Part shown: piece by piece, positions 54,311 to 62,950 of the stretch | How the letters are laid out: the number at the start of each line of letters is the position of its first letter | Numbering within the stretch: position 1 is the first letter of the stretch | NCBI GenBank assembly: GCA_023451825.1 | Contig: JAEXYA010000060.1 | Coordinates: forward strand, 161,264 to 225,263 | Reading direction: 5' to 3' | DNA length: 64,000 nt | Origin: Pseudomonadota bacterium | GTDB taxonomy: Bacteria; Pseudomonadota; Alphaproteobacteria; Rhizobiales; Xanthobacteraceae | The notes under the pieces: model-generated | Told to the model about the DNA's origin: nothing | Seen by the model: the letters and a program-made list of their open reading frames with translations, nothing else | Database searches by the model: none | Position numbers and translations under genes: made by a program

Positions 54311-55053
54311 TGGCGCTGCTCGAAATCAACGACCTCCATGTGCGCTACGGCGAAATCGTCGCCCTGCAGGGCATCAGCTGCAAGGTCGAGGAAGGGCAGG
54401 TGGTGACGCTGCTCGGTGCCAATGGCGCCGGTAAGTCCACCACGTTGCGCGCCATTTCCGGCCTCGCCAAGCCGGCCCAGGGCGATATCCTGTTCGACGG
54501 AAAATCGATTGCGGGCCTCGGCCCGGAAGCGATCGTGCGCATGGGCATTTCGCATGTGCCGGAGGGCAGGCGGGTCTTCCCTGGCCTGACAGTCAAAGAG
54601 AACATCATGCTCGGCGCGTCCAACCGCAAGGTGGGCAAGGCCGAGCTGTCGCGCGAAGCCGATGCGATGTTTGATCTGTTTCCCGACATACGGAAATTCA
54701 CCGGCGCGCTGGGCTGGACGCTGTCCGGCGGTCAGTTGCAGATGGTCGCGGTCGCGCGCGGATTGATGGCCAAGCCGCGGCTCTTGCTGCTGGACGAGCC
54801 CTCGCTCGGTCTCGCGCCCGTCATCGTGCAGGCGGTCTTCCGCATCATCACGGAAATCCGCCAGTCCACCACGGTCTTGCTTGTCGAACAGAATGCGCGC
54901 ATGGGTTTGTCTGTCGCCGATCATGGCTATGTGCTGGAAACCGGCCGTATCGTGCTCGACGGCAAACCGGAGGATCTCTGGGCCAACGAGGCCATTGCAG
55001 CCGCCTATCTCGGCGGTCACGGCAAGCCCGCAGCGGGGCTGCCCGCGCATTAG
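54310..55053 (+). CDS. livF: Branched-chain-type ABC transporter ATPase (LivF)
   Basis: The protein has 247 residues. Walker A is GANGAGKST, the signature LSGGQLQMVAVARGL, Walker B LLLLDEPSLGLAP and the H-loop region LLVEQNARMG. It is the second ATPase of the transporter. Its ATG overlaps the preceding TGA. Length is slightly above the LivF average (233-240). Confidence 0.95.
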   Translation: MALLEINDLHVRYGEIVALQGISCKVEEGQVVTLLGANGAGKSTTLRAISGLAKPAQGDILFDGKSIAGLGPEAIVRMGISHVPEGRRVFPGLTVKENIMLGASNRKVGKAELSREADAMFDLFPDIRKFTGALGWTLSGGQLQMVAVARGLMAKPRLLLLDEPSLGLAPVIVQAVFRIITEIRQSTTVLLVEQNARMGLSVADHGYVLETGRIVLDGKPEDLWANEAIAAAYLGGHGKPAAGLPAH

Positions 55054-55089
55054 GTCTCAAAGCCCAACAACAAGGACGAATGTCCCGCC

Positions 55090-56172
55090 ATGGTTACAGT
55101 TCAAGTCGATAAACTGATCGCCTTCGTTGCCGAGGTTTTTGAGCGCGCATCTTCCACCAAAGAGGAAGCAAACCGCATCGCCACCTATCTCACCACGGCG
55201 AACCTCACCGGCCATGACAGCCACGGCGTCATCCGCGTGCCCGTCTATATCCGCTGGCGCAATAACGGGATGATCATCCCGAACCAGACCATCGAGATCC
55301 CCGTCGATACGCCGTCGCTCGCCGTCGTCGATGGCCGCTTCGGCTATGGCCAGACGGTCGGCCCTCAGGCGGTGAAGCTCGGCATCGAGAAGTGCAAGGC
55401 GGCTGGCCTCTCGGCCATCGCCACCAAGAATTCCGGTCACATCGGCCGCATCGGCGACTGGGCCGAAATGGCTGCGGCCGAAGGTCTCGTCTCCATCCAT
55501 TTCGTCACCGCCGCCGGCTCCGTGCTGGTCGCGCCTTATGGCGGCGTCGAGCGTCGTCTCTCCACCGCGCCTTACTGCGTCGGCATTCCGCGCGCCGGCG
55601 GCCCGCCGGTGGTGCTCGATTTCGCGACATCGGTGGTCGCCGAAGGCAAGGTGCTGGTTGCCTCGCGTGGCGGCAAGAAACTGCCCGAGGGCGCGCTGAT
55701 CGCGCCGAATGGCGATCTCAGCCAGGATCCGTTCCTGCTCTATGGCCCCAATGTCGACGGCACCCGCGACCACTCCAAGGGGCAGGGCGCCATCCGCGCG
55801 TTCGGCGATCACAAGGGGTCGGGATTGGCGCTGATCTGCGAATTGCTCGGCGGCGCGCTCACCGGCAATGGCGCCACCAAGCATGGCCGCCCGTTCGCGA
55901 ACGGCATGTTCTCGATCTATATCGATCCCAAGAAGATCGACCCGTCGAACTTCTTCGATGGCGAAGTCGCGCGCTATGTGGATTTCTTCAAGAGCGCAAA
56001 ACCCGCGGCCGGCGTCGATGCCGTGATGATCCCTGGCGACAACGAAGCCAAGACCCGCGCCGATCGCACGGCCAACGGCGTGCCGCTGCCCGATGAAACA
56101 TGGGCGGCCATCGTGCAGACCGCGCGCGACGTCGGTGTCAGCGAAGAGGCCGTCAAACACGCGACCAGCTAA
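55090..56172 (+). CDS. Malate/lactate/ureidoglycolate dehydrogenase-family oxidoreductase
   Basis: The protein has 360 residues. The Ldh2-type motifs are HDSHGVIRVPVYIRW, GYGQTVGPQAVKLGIEKC, TKNSGHIGRIGDWAE and the substrate loop FGDHKGSGLALICELLGG. The family reduces or oxidises 2-oxo/2-hydroxy acids with NAD(P). It sits after livF (36 bases) and before the aldolase, both apparently in the transporter operon, so a 2-oxo acid from aldol cleavage is a sensible substrate (inference). Confidence 0.9.
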   Translation: MVTVQVDKLIAFVAEVFERASSTKEEANRIATYLTTANLTGHDSHGVIRVPVYIRWRNNGMIIPNQTIEIPVDTPSLAVVDGRFGYGQTVGPQAVKLGIEKCKAAGLSAIATKNSGHIGRIGDWAEMAAAEGLVSIHFVTAAGSVLVAPYGGVERRLSTAPYCVGIPRAGGPPVVLDFATSVVAEGKVLVASRGGKKLPEGALIAPNGDLSQDPFLLYGPNVDGTRDHSKGQGAIRAFGDHKGSGLALICELLGGALTGNGATKHGRPFANGMFSIYIDPKKIDPSNFFDGEVARYVDFFKSAKPAAGVDAVMIPGDNEAKTRADRTANGVPLPDETWAAIVQTARDVGVSEEAVKHATS

Positions 56173-56180
56173 CAACACTC

Positions 56181-56265
56181 CGTCATTGCGAGCGCAGCGA
56201 AGCAATCCAGAAGGCAACAAGCAAAGACTGGATTGCTTCGTCGCAAAGGGCTCCTCGCAATGACG
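56181..56265. repeat. Palindromic repeat, family 2, copy 5
   Basis: Arms CGTCATTGCGAGCG and CTCGCAATGACG, inner GAAGCAATCCAG / TGGATTGCTTC. It separates the dehydrogenase and aldolase genes on the same strand. Confidence 0.9.
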
Positions 56266-56294
56266 ACCTCTAGGTAGTCCAAAAGGAAACGAAC

Positions 56295-57071
56295 ATGGCA
56301 AACAAGGTCAAGGAAATCTGGGCAAAGGGCGGCGCCGTCGTCAATGCGTGGCTGGCGATCCCGTCGGGCTTCTCCGCCGAAGTCATGGCGCAATGCGGCT
56401 TCGACAGTGTCACCGTCGATATCCAGCACGGCGTGCAGGACTATCAATCCATGGTCACCTGCTTCCAGGCCATGAACGGCCATGACGTCACCCCGATGGT
56501 CCGCGTGCCGTGGAACGAGCCGGGCATCATCGGCAAGGTGCTCGATGGCGGCGCCTATGGCGTGATCTGCCCGATGGTCAACACCAAGGAAGAAGCCGAG
56601 AACTTCGTCCAGTATTGCAAATATCCGCCGCGTGGCACCCGCTCCAACGGTCCGATCCGCGCCGGCATGTATGGCGCCGGCGGCACCTATCAGGAGACGG
56701 CGAACGCCGAGACCCTGTGCATTCCGATGCTGGAAACCAAGACCGCCATCGACAATATGGAAGCCATCCTCGATGTCGACGGCATCGCCGGCGTCTATGT
56801 CGGCCCCAGCGACCTCGGTTATTCCTACGGCCTCGTGCCGAAGCTCGACCGCGAAGAGCCGGAGATCCTCAAGATCTACGACAAGCTCATCAAGGAATGC
56901 GACAAGCGCGGCATCGCGCCGGGCATCCACTGCTCGGGCCCGGTGGGCGCCGCCAAGAACATCGCCATGGGTTTTAAGCTCGTGACCCTGCTGAACGACA
57001 GCGGCATCCTCGCCACCGGCGCGAAGAACTGGGTCGCCGAAACGCGCAAGAATTCCGGCGGCAAGGCGTAA
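56295..57071 (+). CDS. HpcH/HpaI-family aldolase
   Basis: The protein has 258 residues after AAAAGGAAACG. Family features are VVNAWLAIPSG, VTVDIQHGVQD, MVRVPWNEPGIIGKVLDGGA and the metal ligands in IPMLETKTAI (Glu) and YVGPSDLGYS (Asp). HpaI cleaves 4-hydroxy-2-oxoheptanedioate to pyruvate and succinic semialdehyde, the last step of homoprotocatechuate breakdown. The DIQHG loop has Gln where many HpaI enzymes have Glu. The role is assigned by family and location. Confidence 0.88.
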   Translation: MANKVKEIWAKGGAVVNAWLAIPSGFSAEVMAQCGFDSVTVDIQHGVQDYQSMVTCFQAMNGHDVTPMVRVPWNEPGIIGKVLDGGAYGVICPMVNTKEEAENFVQYCKYPPRGTRSNGPIRAGMYGAGGTYQETANAETLCIPMLETKTAIDNMEAILDVDGIAGVYVGPSDLGYSYGLVPKLDREEPEILKIYDKLIKECDKRGIAPGIHCSGPVGAAKNIAMGFKLVTLLNDSGILATGAKNWVAETRKNSGGKA

Positions 57072-57081
57072 TGCCGCTTCT

Positions 57082-57171
57082 GTAGGGTGGGCAAAGCGTC
57101 AGCGTGCCCACCTTCACCAGCCGAGCACTTGAAGGTGGGCACGTCGCTTCGCGCCTTTGCCCACCCTACGG
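57082..57171. repeat. Palindromic repeat, family 4 (GTAGGGTGGGCAAAG), copy 1
   Basis: Arms GTAGGGTGGGCAAAGCG and CGCCTTTGCCCACCCTACG, inner GTGCCCACCTTCA / TGAAGGTGGGCAC. It lies between the convergent aldolase and MarR genes, a likely shared terminator. Confidence 0.88.
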
Positions 57172-57176
57172 CCCAT

Positions 57177-57740
57177 TTATGTTTGGGCGCGCCCATCGAT
57201 CACATCGGCAAAGCGCATCAACTCCTGCATCAGCCGCTGCTGCCCGTCCGCTCCGAGCGGCTGCAGCAGCGTGCTCTGCACCTCGAACACCCGCGGGATC
57301 GCTTCATTGATCACGGCTTCACCGGCCGAAGTCAGTTGCACCCGCAGTGTCCGGCGGTCATTCGGCTCCGGCAGCCTCGCCAGGTAATTCTGCCCTTCCA
57401 GCTTGTTGAGCCGGCTGGTCAGTCCCGCCCCGCTCAGCAACAGCGACTGGGCAATCTGCTTCGGCGAGAGACTATACGGCGCGCCCGCGCGACGCAGCGC
57501 CGTCAGCACGTCATAAGTCCCGCGTGTCAGCTCGAATGGCGCCAGCGCCTCGTCGATGACAGCGGTGCATTGCATCTGGATGCGGCCGATCAGGCCGTAG
57601 ACATGCACCGGGCTGGGATCGATATCCGGCCGCTCCGCCTGCCACTGCGCGAAGATCGCATCGACCTGTTCGCGCATCGCCGCCCGCGCGCGCGTCGGGC
57701 GGCGCGAGGGCGGTTTCGATCCTGATGTCTCGTCGGTCAT
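57177..57740 (-). CDS. MarR-family transcriptional regulator
   Basis: The protein has 187 residues. The winged helix spans LTRGTYDVLTALRRAGAPYSLSPKQIAQSLLLSGAGLTSRLNKLE and LPEPNDRRTLRVQLTSAGEAVI. An Arg-rich N-terminus precedes. It begins 4 bases after the permease stop, so it is the last gene of the NitT/TauT operon and probably represses it; ligand unknown. Confidence 0.9.
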   Translation of the reverse strand: MTDETSGSKPPSRRPTRARAAMREQVDAIFAQWQAERPDIDPSPVHVYGLIGRIQMQCTAVIDEALAPFELTRGTYDVLTALRRAGAPYSLSPKQIAQSLLLSGAGLTSRLNKLEGQNYLARLPEPNDRRTLRVQLTSAGEAVINEAIPRVFEVQSTLLQPLGADGQQRLMQELMRFADVIDGRAQT

Positions 57741-57744
57741 GATG

Positions 57745-58494
57745 TCACGGCGTCCAGTCGATCACACGCTTCTCGATAAACTCGATGCCGTGAAAGAGCG
57801 CAATACTCAGCACCGTGAGCAAGGCGATGGCGGCGAAAGCGAGCGGCGTCTGCGACTGCGCGGTGGAGGTGAGAATGAGATAGCCGAGCCCGTCCTGCGC
57901 CGCGACGAATTCCGAGATGACGGCGCCGATGACAGCGAAAGTCACCGCCACCTTGCAGCCGGTGAAGAAGTGCGGCAGCGCCACCGGCAGCCGCAGCCGG
58001 CGGAACACCACATGCGGCGAGGCGCCGAGCGAGCGCATCAGGTCCAGCATCGTCTTCGGCGCCGCCTCGAAGCCGGCGACCATGTTGACGAGGATCGGGA
58101 AGAAGCAGACCAGCACCACCACGATGATCTTCGGCCATTCGGCAAGCCCGAACCACAAAATGATCAGCGGCGCGACGGCGACTTTCGGCACTGACTGCAG
58201 GCCGAGCAGGATCGGATAGATGATCCGCCGCGCCAGCGGATTGAGGCTGATGATGATCGCCAGCGGCAGCGACAGCAGGATCGCGAAGACGAAACCGAGT
58301 ACGGTCTCGCGTAGTGTCACGATGGTGTTGGAGAGAAGCTCCGGCGCCCATTTCAACGCGGATGCGTAGATCTCCGACGGCGCCGGCAGGATCCAGGTCG
58401 GGATTTTCATGGTGTCGCAGATGATTTCCCAGCCGACGAGCAGGCCGAGATAGATCAGCGGCGTCGCCGCGCGGTCGATGAAGCGCGAGGTCAT
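57745..58494 (-). CDS. NitT/TauT-family ABC permease
   Basis: The protein has 249 residues from the ATG at 58494 (MTSRFIDRAATPL), with AGAGG upstream. Six helices; the EAA loop is LMRSLGASPHVVFRRLRLPVALPHF. Similar to SsuC/TauC/ThiX. Substrate class open (sulfonate, nitrate, pyrimidine precursor or aromatic). It is split from the ATPase gene by a family-2 repeat. Confidence 0.93.
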   Translation of the reverse strand: MTSRFIDRAATPLIYLGLLVGWEIICDTMKIPTWILPAPSEIYASALKWAPELLSNTIVTLRETVLGFVFAILLSLPLAIIISLNPLARRIIYPILLGLQSVPKVAVAPLIILWFGLAEWPKIIVVVLVCFFPILVNMVAGFEAAPKTMLDLMRSLGASPHVVFRRLRLPVALPHFFTGCKVAVTFAVIGAVISEFVAAQDGLGYLILTSTAQSQTPLAFAAIALLTVLSIALFHGIEFIEKRVIDWTP

Positions 58495-58516
58495 TGGCAA
58501 AAGCCTCTTATCTGGC

Positions 58517-58595
58517 CGTCATTGCGAGGAGCGAAGCGACGAAGCAATCCAGTCTTTGGCCGAGAACTGGATTGCTTCGCTGCGCTCGCAATGAC
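58517..58595. repeat. Palindromic repeat, family 2, copy 6
   Basis: Arms CGTCATTGCGAGG and CGCTCGCAATGACG, inner CGAAGCAATCCAGT / ACTGGATTGCTTCG. It lies between the ATPase and permease genes of one operon. Confidence 0.9.
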
Positions 58596-58618
58596 GGCGT
58601 GTGTGGCAGCGGTCATCA

Positions 58619-59437
58619 TCACTCACCCACCCGGTTGAAGATGATGTCGCGGATCTGGTTCTTGATTTCCTGGAAGCGCGGCAGCTTCACCGTGTCGGCA
58701 TTGCGCGGGCGCGGCAGATCGATGGTGATGTCGGCGCGGATGGTGCCGGGGCGTTCCGACATGATCAGCACGCGGTCGCCCAGCAAAATCGCTTCCTCGA
58801 TGTCATGGGTGATCAGCAGTGCGGCGCGGCCAAGCTCCTGCCACAGCCGCGACAGTTCGAGCGACAGCTCCTCGCGCGTCAGCGCGTCCAATGCGCCAAA
58901 GGGTTCGTCCAGCAACAGCAGGCGCGGATCGGAAATCATCGCGCGGCAGAAGGCGGCGCGCTGCTTCATGCCGCCGGATAGCGCCTGCGGGCGCTGATGG
59001 GCAAAGTCCTTCAGTCCGGTGAGTTCGAGCAGTTTCAGCGCACGCTCGCGCGTTGCTGCTTTCGGCAGCGCCAGCACATCGGCGGGGATCAGCACATTGT
59101 CGAGAATGCTGAGCCACGGAAACAGCACATGCTCCTGAAACACGATGCCGACCTCATGCGAGGGGCCGTTGAGATCGGTGCCATAACGCTGCATCGTGCC
59201 GCTGTCCGGCATCTCGAGCCCGGCGACCAGCCGCAGAAGCGTGGACTTGCCGCAGCCGGACGGGCCGACCACCGAAACGAAACTGCCGGGATCGATGCGC
59301 AGGTCGACTGGCCCGAGCGCATGCGTGGCTTTGCCATCGCGGCCGGGATAGGTCTTTGTGACGCCCTTGATGTTGATCGCCGGCACCACCGCCGCGGCAG
59401 GCCGCGACGGCGAGGAGGTGAGGGGAGCGCTCGTCAT
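58619..59437 (-). CDS. NitT/TauT-family ABC transporter ATPase
   Basis: The protein has 272 residues. Walker A is GPSGCGKST, the Q-loop IVFQEHVLFPWL, the signature ALSGGMKQRAAFCRAM, Walker B LLLLDEPFGALDALTR and the H-loop ITHDIEEAI. The ATG at 59437 overlaps the binding-protein TGA by one base (TGATG). Gene order SBP-ATPase-permease-MarR. Confidence 0.94.
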   Translation of the reverse strand: MTSAPLTSSPSRPAAAVVPAINIKGVTKTYPGRDGKATHALGPVDLRIDPGSFVSVVGPSGCGKSTLLRLVAGLEMPDSGTMQRYGTDLNGPSHEVGIVFQEHVLFPWLSILDNVLIPADVLALPKAATRERALKLLELTGLKDFAHQRPQALSGGMKQRAAFCRAMISDPRLLLLDEPFGALDALTREELSLELSRLWQELGRAALLITHDIEEAILLGDRVLIMSERPGTIRADITIDLPRPRNADTVKLPRFQEIKNQIRDIIFNRVGE

Positions 59438-60405
59438 CACTCGACGAAGCCCGGTGCGAACAGGTCTTCCGGCTTCACCGGAGTCTTCAGCGAGAAGTTG
59501 GTCGACATCACATCCACCGTGCTGGCGATGCTCTTCGGCTCGATATGGCCGAGCTTGCCCTTCACCTCGGCGAGCTCTTTCACCAGCTTGGTTTCGCCTT
59601 CGATGACCGCTGGCGCCAACGCCTTCTCGTATTTCGCCATGATGGTGGCGGCTTCCGCGGGATTGGCGAAGGCGTCCTTCATGCCCTCGATGGTGGCGCG
59701 CACAAACGCTTTCACCTGCTCCGGGTTCTTGGCGATCATCTCTTCCGAGGCGATCAGGCCATTGCCGTAGTAGTCGAGATTGGTGTCGGCGTAGTTGATG
59801 CGCACCACTTCCTTCGGCGCGACAGCGGCGGCGATCAGCGGTTCACCCACCGAGAACTGGCAGATTGCATCCGCGCGGCCATTGGCGAGCAGCGAGGGCA
59901 GCGCCGAGCCTTCGGCCACCACCCACTTCACCTTGCTGGCATCGATGCCGGCGGCCTTGGCGAAAGCCGGGAACAGCAGGCGCACCGAGCTCGATGCGGT
60001 ATCGGCGACGGTCTTGCCTTCGAGATCCTTCGGCGAGGTGATGCCGCTGCCCTTCACGGCGAAGATCGCCTGCGGCGGCTTTGCATAGACAACCGAGACC
60101 AGCTTTACTGGCACGCCGTCATTGCCGCGCGCCAGCACCAGCGAACCCGCATCCGCGAAGCCGAAGGTCGCGACACCCGCGGCGACCTTCTTGATCGCGT
60201 CCGCCGAGCCCTGGCCGCGGACGAAGTTCACGTCAAAGCCTTCGGCCTTGTAGTAGCCCTTCTCGCGGGCAACGTAGAAATAGGCGTGGCGGCCGTTGAA
60301 GCCGAAATCGGTGATGAAGTTGATATCCGCTGCCTGTGCGGTGGACACGCCGGCCGAGGCCAGGGTCGCGAGAAGGGCGGCGGTGAGGCGGGCACGGAAT
60401 TTCAT
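59437..60405 (-). CDS. NitT/TauT-type (NMT1/THI5-like) substrate-binding protein
   Basis: The protein has 322 residues from the ATG at 60405, with AAGG upstream; the longer frame is unlikely. A signal peptide MKFRARLTAALLATLASAGV ends in AQA. The mature part, INFITDFGFNGRHAYFYVA, then FDVNFVRGQGSADAIKKVAAG, has the NMT1/THI5-like layout used for thiamine precursors, pyrimidines and ring compounds. First gene of the operon, divergent from the NicC-like monooxygenase (295 bases between). Confidence 0.9.
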   Translation of the reverse strand: MKFRARLTAALLATLASAGVSTAQAADINFITDFGFNGRHAYFYVAREKGYYKAEGFDVNFVRGQGSADAIKKVAAGVATFGFADAGSLVLARGNDGVPVKLVSVVYAKPPQAIFAVKGSGITSPKDLEGKTVADTASSSVRLLFPAFAKAAGIDASKVKWVVAEGSALPSLLANGRADAICQFSVGEPLIAAAVAPKEVVRINYADTNLDYYGNGLIASEEMIAKNPEQVKAFVRATIEGMKDAFANPAEAATIMAKYEKALAPAVIEGETKLVKELAEVKGKLGHIEPKSIASTVDVMSTNFSLKTPVKPEDLFAPGFVE

Positions 60406-60642
60406 GGTCAGACCTTCGATCATGGGAGTGGAGGCCGGCTTTCGAGACGCTTCATTGCGCCCCGATTTCATTCGCAGTCGAACGAAAGTTAGATTTTGCT
60501 TTGATGGAGATCAACAAGGCCGCTGCCTAAAAACGCGTCATCTCCGGTTCATATTCGCGCAAATAGCGCGCATTTAGCTTCTTTCGCAGGCGCGAAATCG
60601 GCCGGCTTGACAGGCTTGAAGTGCGCGTTCTAAGCGAAATTG

Positions 60643-60654
60643 TTCGATATCGAA
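60643..60654. promoter_or_regulatory. TTCGATATCGAA palindrome, candidate operator
   Basis: A perfect 12-base palindrome 46 bases before the monooxygenase ATG. A further inverted repeat CGCGC-AAATA-GCGCG is at 60556-60570. These lie in the divergent region of the transporter and monooxygenase operons and fit control by a regulator such as the MarR protein or an IclR-type protein. Confidence 0.5.
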
Positions 60655-60700
60655 TGATTTAGCGCCGATCACGTTCGGCGTCACTTGAGCGAGGTGACAG

Positions 60701-61861
60701 ATGGATCGCGGAACACGCATCGCCGTTTTGGGCGCGGGGCTTGCCGGCCTCACGGCAGCCGGGCTGCTGCAGCGCGCGGGATTTTCCGTTGCGGTCTATG
60801 AGCAGTCGTCCAGCTTCTCGCGGATCGGAGCCGGCATCATTCTCGGCGCCAATGTCTCCAAGGTCCTGCGCCGCCTCGATCTGGAGGACGCCTTCGCCGC
60901 GACGGGCATCAAGCCCGACGCCTTCCTGAGCCGCGCCTGGGAATCTGGCGAGCAACTCTACAAGCTCGATTTCGATGCGGAATGCGAAGCGCGCTTCGGC
61001 GGCCCGTTCGTCAACATCCACCGCGCGGACCTGCATCAGTTGCTGCAGCGGCCGTTGCAGCCGGGCACGATCCGCTTCTCGCACAAGCTCGCCGGCATCG
61101 ACGAACGCGGCGATGCGCTGATGCTGCGCTTCGAGAACGGCGCCAGCGCCGAATGCGATATCGCCATCGGCGCCGACGGCATCCGTTCCATCACACGCGA
61201 AGTCATCCTGGGTGCGGAAGAGCCGCGCTTCATCGGGCGGTCTGCACCGCGCGCGGTGTTTCCGGCCAGCCGCATCAAGGGTGAGCCCATCGACGACTGC
61301 ACCAAATGGTGGGCGCCGGATCGTCATACGCTGGCTTACTACATGACCCCCGACCGTCAGGAGGTCTATGTGATGGCCGCGCTGCCGAAAGATCGCTGGG
61401 ATGGCGACGGCTCGCCGGTGAAAGGCAATCGCGACGAATTCATCGCGGCCTTCGACGATGCGCATCCCGATCTCAAGCGCGCGGTGGAAGCGACGGACGA
61501 CGTCACGGTCTGGCCGATCTTCGATCGCCCGCGCAACGACACCTGGTACAAGGGCCGCGTGGTGCTAATGGGCGATGCCTGCCACGCGGTGCGTCCGTTC
61601 ATGGCGGCGGGCGGCTCGGCGGCCATCGAGGATGCCGCGATCCTCAGCCGCTGCATCGCCGAGTTCGAAAATCCCGCCACCGCTTTCGAACGCTACACCA
61701 TGATCCGCATTCCGCGCGTCGCCGATATCCAGCAGATCTCCATCGCCAATTCGTGGATGCATGGACCCACGGCAACCGACTGGTTCTTCGGCTACGATGC
61801 CTGCACCGTCCCGCTCGACCGCGCCATTCCGGAGGCTCTATGTCCGACTCTGCAGCGATGA
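60701..61861 (+). CDS. FAD-dependent monooxygenase, NicC-like (6-hydroxynicotinate 3-monooxygenase group)
   Basis: The protein has 386 residues after GAGGTGACAG. FAD motifs: IAVLGAGLAGLTAAGLLQRAG (GxGxxG), IGADGIRS (DG motif) and VVLMGDACHAVRPFMAAGGS (GD motif). Features shared with NicC include IGAGIILGANVSKVLRRL, VNIHRADLHQLL, KWWAPDRHTLAYYMT and FGYDACT. NicC hydroxylates and decarboxylates 6-hydroxynicotinate. The fit is to the group, not proof of substrate. Its end overlaps the next gene by 22 bases. Confidence 0.87.
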   Translation: MDRGTRIAVLGAGLAGLTAAGLLQRAGFSVAVYEQSSSFSRIGAGIILGANVSKVLRRLDLEDAFAATGIKPDAFLSRAWESGEQLYKLDFDAECEARFGGPFVNIHRADLHQLLQRPLQPGTIRFSHKLAGIDERGDALMLRFENGASAECDIAIGADGIRSITREVILGAEEPRFIGRSAPRAVFPASRIKGEPIDDCTKWWAPDRHTLAYYMTPDRQEVYVMAALPKDRWDGDGSPVKGNRDEFIAAFDDAHPDLKRAVEATDDVTVWPIFDRPRNDTWYKGRVVLMGDACHAVRPFMAAGGSAAIEDAAILSRCIAEFENPATAFERYTMIRIPRVADIQQISIANSWMHGPTATDWFFGYDACTVPLDRAIPEALCPTLQR

Positions 61862-62787
61862 AGCCCGGCGACATCCGCCCCGACGCCATGATCGCTCGCG
61901 ATCTCGTCGGCTATGGCGCGACCTCGCCCGATCCGAAATGGCCGAAGGGTGCGAAGATCGCGGTGAGCATCAGCCTCAACATCGAAGGCGGTGGCGAATC
62001 GACGCTCGCCAATGGTGACGCGGTTTCCGAAGGCATGCTCAACGATATCGGCGTGCCGACGAAGCAGGGCGTACGCGTTCCGCTCGTCGAGTCCGTGTTC
62101 GAATATGGCAGCCGCCGCGGCGCCTGGCGCATTCTTGATGTGCTCGATCGCTTCAAGGTGCCGGTCAGCATTCTGGGCGTTGCGCGCGCGATGGAGCAAA
62201 ATCCCGAACTCGCAAAGGCCTGCGTCGCGCGCGGCCATGAGATGGTCAGCCACGGCTATCGCTGGATCGACTATTGCGACGTGGATGAAGCCACCGAACG
62301 CGCGCATATCCGCAAGGCGATCGAGATTCTCGAAGGCCTTACCGGTTCGCGTCCGCTCGGCTGGATGACGGGCCGTCCCGGTCCGAACACCCGGCGTCTG
62401 CTCGCGGAGGAGGGCGGCTTTCTTTACGACCGCGACTCGCTCGCCGATGAACTGCCTTACTGGGTGAAGACCGAACACGGCCCGTTCCTTGTCGTGCCGT
62501 ATTCCTACGAATCCAACGACAACCGCTTCAACGAGAATTCCGGCTTCGCCACCGGCGAGCAGTTCTTCACTTATATGCGCGATGCCTTCGATGTTCTCTA
62601 TGCGGAAGGCCAGGCCGGCGCACCAAAGCTGTTGTCCATCGGCCTGCATGATCGCCTGATCGGGAGACCCGGTCGCGTCGGCGGGCTCATCAGGATGCTC
62701 GAGCATATGACTGCACATGAAGGCGTGTGGTTCGCGCGCGGCATCGACATCGCGAACCACTGGCGCACGCAGTTTCCAATTCCGTAG
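61840..62787 (+). CDS. PuuE-like polysaccharide-deacetylase-fold hydrolase
   Basis: The protein has 315 residues from the ATG at 61840, with GGAGG four bases before. It carries NodB-fold signatures in ISLNIEGGGES, VARGHEMVSHGYRWIDY and ESVFEYGSRRGAWRILDVL. This is the pattern of metal-independent PuuE allantoinase relatives and of urate/pyrimidine-ring amidases; the first metal Asp is replaced by Asn-Ile-Glu. Probably opens a cyclic amide made by the flavin enzyme. Its TAG stop is inside a palindromic repeat. Confidence 0.85.
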   Translation: MSDSAAMKPGDIRPDAMIARDLVGYGATSPDPKWPKGAKIAVSISLNIEGGGESTLANGDAVSEGMLNDIGVPTKQGVRVPLVESVFEYGSRRGAWRILDVLDRFKVPVSILGVARAMEQNPELAKACVARGHEMVSHGYRWIDYCDVDEATERAHIRKAIEILEGLTGSRPLGWMTGRPGPNTRRLLAEEGGFLYDRDSLADELPYWVKTEHGPFLVVPYSYESNDNRFNENSGFATGEQFFTYMRDAFDVLYAEGQAGAPKLLSIGLHDRLIGRPGRVGGLIRMLEHMTAHEGVWFARGIDIANHWRTQFPIP

Positions 62788-62873
62788 GGCGGATTAGCGA
62801 AGCGTAATCCGCCGGCCGAGTTCATCGTTGAAGCTCCGCGGCGGATTACGCCTGCGGCTAATCCGCCCTACGG
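62783..62873. repeat. Palindromic repeat, family 4 variant (CCGTAGGGCGGATTA)
   Basis: Outer arms CCGTAGGGCGGATTAG and CTAATCCGCCCTACGG, inner GCGTAATCCGCCG / CGGCGGATTACGC. It starts within the last codons of the deacetylase-fold gene and supplies its TAG stop. Confidence 0.9.
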
Positions 62874-62950
62874 CTTTGCACCAGGCCGCGAAGCCGGTCA
62901 TACTCCCTGCACCTGTCCACAAGAGACAGGATGAAATCGGGAGGATGATC

